64,000 nucleotides of DNA from Euglena gracilis. Lineage: Eukaryota; Euglenida; Euglenophyceae; Euglenales. The notes under the pieces were generated by a model. The model did no database searches and was not told the origin of the DNA. It saw nothing but the letters and a program-made list of their open reading frames with translations. The DNA lies in assembly GCA_039621445.1 (NCBI GenBank), contig CP154954.1:51067847-51131846 (forward strand). The letters run 5' to 3'. The translations under genes and the position numbers were made by a program. Positions 60,191 to 64,000 of this stretch are shown here, in pieces (the first letter of the stretch is position 1; each line of letters opens with the position of its first letter).

Positions 60191-63100
60191 TTTGCTTGCT
60201 TGCTTGCTTATTTATTTATTTCTTTTATCATTTTTATTATTAGGCTTGCCAAGTACTTTCAGGTGCCTGCGTATTTTCTACAGTTCTGAGTGTCACAAGT
60301 CTTTCCTTATTTTTACTACAACATGTATCCCTTTTTGGTCTTTCAGACCTCCAGGGGGGGGCGCTGCTGCCAGTCCGTTCTGTTCTGTTTTTTTTTTTTT
60401 TTGGCCCAGTCCGTCCTCTACCCCCCCCCCCGAGGCTAGCCGGCCCGATCCCCAGCCCTAGTCAAGCAACCCTCCTCGATGCTTAGAGATAAGCCTACAA
60501 CACACTATACCATTTTACATGTTATGAACGATTTTTACTGGTATTGGAGTTAGTATTACTAGTATTAGTTATTATTATTAATATTTTATCATTCTGTTAT
60601 CATTACGTTGCCATCACTTAGATCACTTAGATCATTGTAACCTTCGACACACAATACGTCACCACTGCTATTCATATTGCACCACTAAGTGACGATTCTT
60701 TAATGGACTACTCTGCCTTTGAAGGTTGCTCGTCGTTTGCGCTCCATCCACAACGCTATCACCCGCTTCCACCCCAGCTACATTCTCACCCTGCGCATCC
60801 TCCTGAGCTTCTCCATCTCCCAGCTCGACTACATCCACGATGCCTCTCCTCCGCACCACCCCGCCTTGCGGCCCATCCAGATCTCCGTCGACGCCACCCT
60901 CCTCCACGCTCTACGGGCACCCCGCTCCTTCCCGAAGGCCCTCCTCTACGCCCCTTTGAAATGTGGCGGCTTTGGAGCCCCCCTACTGGAACATCGCCTT
61001 GCTTTGAGGTTCCTCCGCGGCATCCTGCTGGCACTGAACTCCCGCAACAGCCTGACTCGTGGATCCATCCGGTGTTTACTCGATTCTGCCTCAGGGTTTG
61101 TTTTCACGAGCCTGTTTGCGGCTCGGGGAGGCAGGGGGGTCGGACCATATCCTCCCCAAATTTTGACCAGTATGGCACAGTTTAGTCCCAAGTGTCACCT
61201 CAAATCCGTTGTTAACCAATTCGAAGTATGCCCTCTCCGGTGCCGTCCAAAGAAAAGCAAACAATTAATGAATTATTCAATGAATTTTTATAAGCTTCAT
61301 GAATAATATTATTATATTATTATTATTATTATTTGTTTTTTTTTTTTTTGCTTTTTTATTTCTTTTTCTTGTTTATTTTTTTTTTTTGTTTTGTTTTGCT
61401 TTTTTTTTGTTTTGTTTATTTATTAACTCGCTGCTTAATTAATTTGGTTGAATTATATTTATTCACTTATTTTGTTTTGTTATTTTTCTTTTTTTTTTTT
61501 GTTTTTTTTCTCCCCAACCCTTCCGGAGCTTCGTACCGAAAATCGAGGAAATCCCCCGCTGACTCCCAGAGTGGGGGGAGGGGGTCGGCAGGGACGGACC
61601 ACCCCCCAGTCACCGACGGTTTCCTACAACACATACTCTCTGGCCTGGGTGCTCAATTATGATGACCACGCACACACCACAGCACGGGGAACCCCGCTTG
61701 TTTTTTTTTTGTTTGTTTGTTTTTTGTGTTATTTTTATTTCATTTGTATATATTTTTTTGAACTCCCCCCCCCCTTTCTTCTGTTTCTATTTTTATTATT
61801 ATTCCCACCTCGCTTATTTTACACCAAACCCTACTCCACTCCTATCGCCGCCCTCTCCGGCAGCGACCTGCAGTACCTCCGCTCTACTCTAGCTCTTCAC
61901 GACCTCTCCATTTCCGTCCCACCACACAGCGGCATCCCTCCTGTCGTCGACTCCACCATCTGCCTTCAGCCCCATGACGGTTCTGATGTCCTCCTGGTGT
62001 CCGATGGCTCTTCGCCCCCTGGCCGCATCGGCTGGGGCGCGCTTGTCGCCGACCTCTCCGGGCGTGTGTTGGGAACCACCTGTGGCGGTGCTGTTGTGGA
62101 CATCTCCACCTCCTGGGCTGCAGAGTGGTGTGGCCGGCTGGCCGCAGTGCGCCTAGCTGATGTGCTGCGGATCCCCTCAGCCTGCCGGCGGTGGTCCATT
62201 GCTGACAACGTGGCCGCCACCGTTGGCTTGGATGGTGGTCGTCCATCAGCGGCTCCTGTGATCGACCTCATCCGGCTCGCCTACGCAGCTGCACTGGCTG
62301 GAAGCCGACTGCAAGAGTGCTTCATCCCGGCCCAGCACGACACCGGTTGGGGGCCAGGGTGGTCCATGTGCCAAACGGTTTTCGTGGGTGTACCTCCCCC
62401 CCCCTTTCTTTTTTTTTTCTCCTCCCCTTCGGGCAAGCAACGCTTTAAAGAACTCAACCTTAAAGGACACAACTTAAAGGACAATATTAATATTCATACT
62501 CATATTAATATTACCTACTGTAGGAAATACATTTGAGCTGAAAACAGACATATTGGTATTACCTTGCTCTCCAGGAGATGCATGCACATAGCATTTCAAT
62601 CCATGAACATAGTCTGTGTGACCTGATAGGCCAGTAACAGCCACCAGATAAGCCAGTGTTTTAACCTCGTACGCCAGTACGGTTCTGGTCTTGAGTTGGC
62701 AGCACGACCATCAGCTGCTGTTTTTTTTTAACTCAGTTATTTTTTTTTGTTTATAATATTTTTTCTATTTCATTTCGTTGATTTTGTTGGTTTTATTTAT
62801 TTATTATTTTTTCCCCCCCTTTCTCCCAGTTCAACCAGCTATTTGAAGCTGTCAACAAGGCAGAAAGCGCGTGTGTTTTTTTTTGTTTGTTTTTTTTTTT
62901 TTTATTTTTATTTATTTATATTTATTTATTTATTTCTTTTACCCTGCTTCCTTTTTCCTTTCTCCCTCTTCGTTTCATTGGGCCGCCTTGCTGGAATCAT
63001 GTTGTAGCCGCCTTGCAGGCCAGGTGCGATGAGCTGGCTGCAGCAGGTGCTCGCACTGCCGGTGCGGGCTGTGTCCCGTTCCTGGACCTTGCCAACGATA

Positions 63101-63714
63101 CCGTCCTGCTGTTTCGGCACGGCTCCCTGGTCCTGAGCGTCCCGGCCACGCTTGATGTTATTTACAACGAGGCCCACCAGCCACCTGTGGAGGCCCTCCC
63201 TCGACGTCCTACCTCCGTCTCGGCCTACCGCGACTGGGCAAACATCGTCGAATCCAACATCCTGACGCCCAGTGCTCTGCGCCTCGCGGCCCTGATCCGA
63301 GCAGCACCTCTCTTTGCCGTCACCGAGAGCCAGGCTTTCCACTGTCTTGTCTGTGGTGTTCCTTGCTCAGGCTGGGGTATACACCTCCTGGATGACTGTC
63401 CGCTGCTGGCCGTCGCCCTCTGCCATGCATTCTCTCGGCTGTCTCGCTGTCTACTCGACCTGGGCTTCGTCGTGTCCTGGCGTTCCGCAACCACTTTCCT
63501 CGCCTGCCGCCATGGTCAACTGCCCTGCTGCTGGCATCTCGTTCCTGACCCAGACAGCCATGACTCCACGGACGCCATCGTCACCTGGTCCGGCCTGATC
63601 TGGCTGCCGATGGGCCTCTGGTTGCCCTTCGATGACCGCTGCCGCTGTTCCAGCACTTTCCTCTCCGCCCTCGACCAGTTCATCTCGGCCGACACGCCGC
63701 TGCGATGGGATTTG
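46693..63714 (+). CDS. Non-LTR retrotransposon-like polyprotein split by at least 11 introns
   Basis: At least 12 exons in one orientation encode, in order: linker regions; an Arg/Ser-Asp-rich stretch; a zinc ribbon (CYNC...CPHC); an AP-type endonuclease (SINCGG, DPDVVCLQEA, MGDLND); reverse transcriptase (LPLRKKEPAW, motif A ADWDESDAF, motif B GGGQGDSGG, motif C YSDD, thumb GGFG-P); RNase H (SDGS, AAEW, IADN, QHDTG); and a CLVC...H...C finger. Seven introns show exact CAG +4/CTG -8 with matched codon phase, and three fit within one base. No frameshift or stop interrupts the joined frame where I checked. Introns are 650-1,250 nt and T-rich. It is either a retroelement invaded by introns or a host gene derived from one. 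Both ends of the gene may lie outside these limits. Confidence 0.75.
47611..48159 (+). CDS. Retroelement exon 2
   Basis: Encodes LYAAWARSIDRDVSWYADSL, a Pro/Ser-rich middle and AFDDFWYRVTGGAL. No known domain. The frame is open to 48190. The 3' edge is within one base. Confidence 0.65.
48711..49035. repeat. (CATA)n microsatellite inside a retroelement intron
   Basis: About 320 bp of nearly perfect CATA units, with CATC and CATG variants at the right end. It lies within the intron 48160-49288. Confidence 0.97.
49289..50171 (+). CDS. Retroelement exon 3
   Basis: Encodes LANDQERERLRPLFEGVRTA, a helical region, a Pro-rich linker and FLRDEWSTSIPIRWFHWMN. No known domain. Intron 50172-50919 begins ACCCAG and ends CTGTCCAT, phase 0. 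Confidence 0.68.
50920..51501 (+). CDS. Retroelement exon 4, Arg/Ser/Asp-rich
   Basis: Starts SPPSATSAVEAGWLAMSGGR and ends in a charged stretch (SDRERDTPDRHNQRHRYDSP, then RS repeats). Such basic linkers in ORF1-like regions can bind RNA. Intron 51502-52676 begins GTCCAG and ends CTGCGATC. Confidence 0.66.
52677..53479 (+). CDS. Retroelement exon 5 with zinc ribbon (3' end uncertain)
   Basis: Encodes LLDVILELVGVDAPTVS, then CYNCAVVFAPFQPQCPHC (C-x2-C-x10-C-x2-C) and later CPTCGRPLPLYG. The coding signature weakens after about 53320. The donor was placed at 53479 by phase only. Confidence 0.62.
54302..54805 (+). CDS. Retroelement exon 6, endonuclease N-terminal part
   Basis: Encodes PEPLRLLSINCGG (catalytic Asn strand), DPDVVCLQEA (catalytic Glu), GGGLIILLHP, SLANLHMP and HLIMGDLND (catalytic Asp/Asn). 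This is the apurinic-type EEP fold used by non-LTR elements to nick target DNA. The start may be 54239 or 54281. Confidence 0.8.
55801..56089 (+). CDS. Retroelement exon 7, endonuclease C-terminal part
   Basis: Encodes GPWGQCPYPRGEPTNIVWQG, KKEIDWLLFHTSTP and LLPGISTHLALQVDLLF. IDWLL is the usual I-D-h-h-h strand. The last motif reads STH where SDH is standard. Intron 56090-56969 begins GGTCAG and ends CTGCTAAG. Confidence 0.78.
56970..57841 (+). CDS. Retroelement exon 8, reverse transcriptase fingers
   Basis: Starts SYCASDVIAGLIPTTSRRWE. It contains LTPAELRPLL, ALDELPQPLL and IHLPLRKKEPAWLLRNSRPV, then LLQPFLRRLE, the basic and N-x-RP motifs of RT fingers. It joins exon 9 within one base (GLLH-CLRS). 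Confidence 0.8.
58253..58365. repeat. TTGTCTAAGCACC / GGTTCTTACCCATC repeat in retroelement intron
   Basis: Reads C-run, TTTGTCTAAGCACC, GGTCCTTACCCAT, GGTTCTTACCCATC, then CTTAGTCAAGG. It is the reverse complement of the 14.0-15.9 kb copies, so it is in the same orientation relative to transcription as those in the minus-strand gene. Confidence 0.72.
58735..59472 (+). CDS. Retroelement exon 9, reverse transcriptase palm
   Basis: Motif A is TIWLADWDESDAFCN. Motif B is AHGGGQGDSGGVGAYL. Motif C is LEIAYSDDRRPLAL, and motif D is GGTANASKLQAF. The LLAGIPLVMGER loop follows. Three catalytic Asp are present. YSDD replaces the common YADD. Intron 59473-60720 begins GAGCAG and ends CTGCCTTT, giving HGCLE-KVARRL. 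Confidence 0.85.
59990..60235. repeat. T-rich microsatellites in a retroelement intron
   Basis: Successive blocks of CATTTT, TTTATTTA, GTTT (60118-60150) and TTTA/TTGC (60155-60225) fill the intron 59473-60720. Confidence 0.9.
60721..61128 (+). CDS. Retroelement exon 10, RT thumb/connection
   Basis: Encodes KVARRLRSIHNAITRFHPSY, QLDYIHDASP, ALLYAPLKCGGFGAPLLE and LNSRNSLTRGSIR. GG-x-G-x-P is the standard block after the palm. The donor could also be upstream at about 61051 (same phase). Confidence 0.75.
61876..62351 (+). CDS. Retroelement exon 11, RNase H
   Basis: LLVSDGSSPPGRIGWGAL (Asp 1), SWAAEWCGRLAAVRLA (Glu), WSIADNVAATVG (Asp 2) and CFIPAQHDTG (His). All expected catalytic residues are visible. 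Intron 62352-62998 begins GGCCAG and ends CTGGAATC, phase matched through a split Asp codon. Confidence 0.82.
62999..63714 (+). CDS. Retroelement exon 12, C-terminal region with Cys/His finger
   Basis: Begins VVAALQARCDELAAAGA, as expected after RNase H. A finger follows: HCLVCGVPCSGWGIHLLDDC (C-x2-C ... H-x4-C type). The donor is predicted before CTGCAG at 63715. The gene probably continues beyond the window. Confidence 0.7.
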
Positions 63715-64000
63715 CTGCAGTACACGTCGTTTTCTCTATTGGAACAGCCCTCAAACATGCCTTCAAAATTTGCCCGCACAATCCCAAATGTTTATTCCAA
63801 ACAATGCACCTGCATATCTCTCAACTGCCAGTCATTCCCTCACACACACAATTTTTTTTTCCTCCTTCCTTTTTTCATTTTTCTTTTTCTTTTTCCACTT
63901 CTGATGAAAGACTGTTTCTCATTTCCTGTATCTCAGACTGGTTTCTGATTCTCATTTTTTTTTAAAAAAAAATCTCTTTACAGGCAGTCATTCGCACACA

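Overview
This window looks like nuclear DNA of a eukaryote, and the splice-site evidence points to a euglenid (Euglena-like) alga. Short exons, 25 to about 900 nt, sit in a sea of low-complexity and repeat-rich sequence. Most introns do not obey GT-AG. Where I could fix boundaries independently (two paralogous gene copies, conserved protein motifs, codon phase), the intron carries CAG at +4 to +6 and CTG at -8 to -6. As I recall it, this is the signature of euglenid nonconventional introns. About 18 introns in three unrelated genes fit exactly and four more fit within one base. One ordinary GT-AG intron (40288-40360) is also present.

Layout. Minus strand, 0.6-32.1 kb: two tandem copies of a CTR-type copper transporter gene. 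The downstream copy (0.6-5.2 kb) shows only its 3' exons. The upstream copy is traced from a signal-peptide exon at 32.1 kb to a stop at 12.6 kb. It appears to encode a secreted or lumenal 2OG-Fe(II)-oxygenase-like domain, a Cys/Met-rich segment and a three-helix CTR domain in one protein. Minus strand, 36.8-40.4 kb: a gene with a PARP-like ADP-ribosyltransferase fold in its last exons. 42.2-45.2 kb: a 2,989-bp inverted-repeat element without a recognisable transposase, followed by a ~670-bp TG microsatellite. Plus strand, 46.7-63.7 kb: a non-LTR ret­rotransposon-like gene (zinc ribbon, endonuclease, reverse transcriptase, RNase H, C-terminal Cys/His finger) split by at least 11 introns, mostly nonconventional, with the reading frame intact across them.

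Mobile DNA. A 969-bp hAT-type element holding a transposase remnant (5690-6658), a 1,065-bp hAT-like element with a perfect 8-bp target duplication (16569-17633), a 324-bp Harbinger-like foldback element with TAA duplications (27253-27576) and several dispersed intronic repeat families are present. The hAT-like termini (CAG...CTG) and the 8-bp duplication match the geometry of the introns: 3 nt before CAG plus 5 nt after CTG is 8 nt. This suggests, but does not prove, that the nonconventional introns descend from such elements.

Limits: exon ends marked 'about' are estimates, no database search was possible, and expression was not tested. Long stretches with no supported coding sequence are 6.7-12.6 kb, 32.2-36.7 kb and 40.5-42.2 kb.
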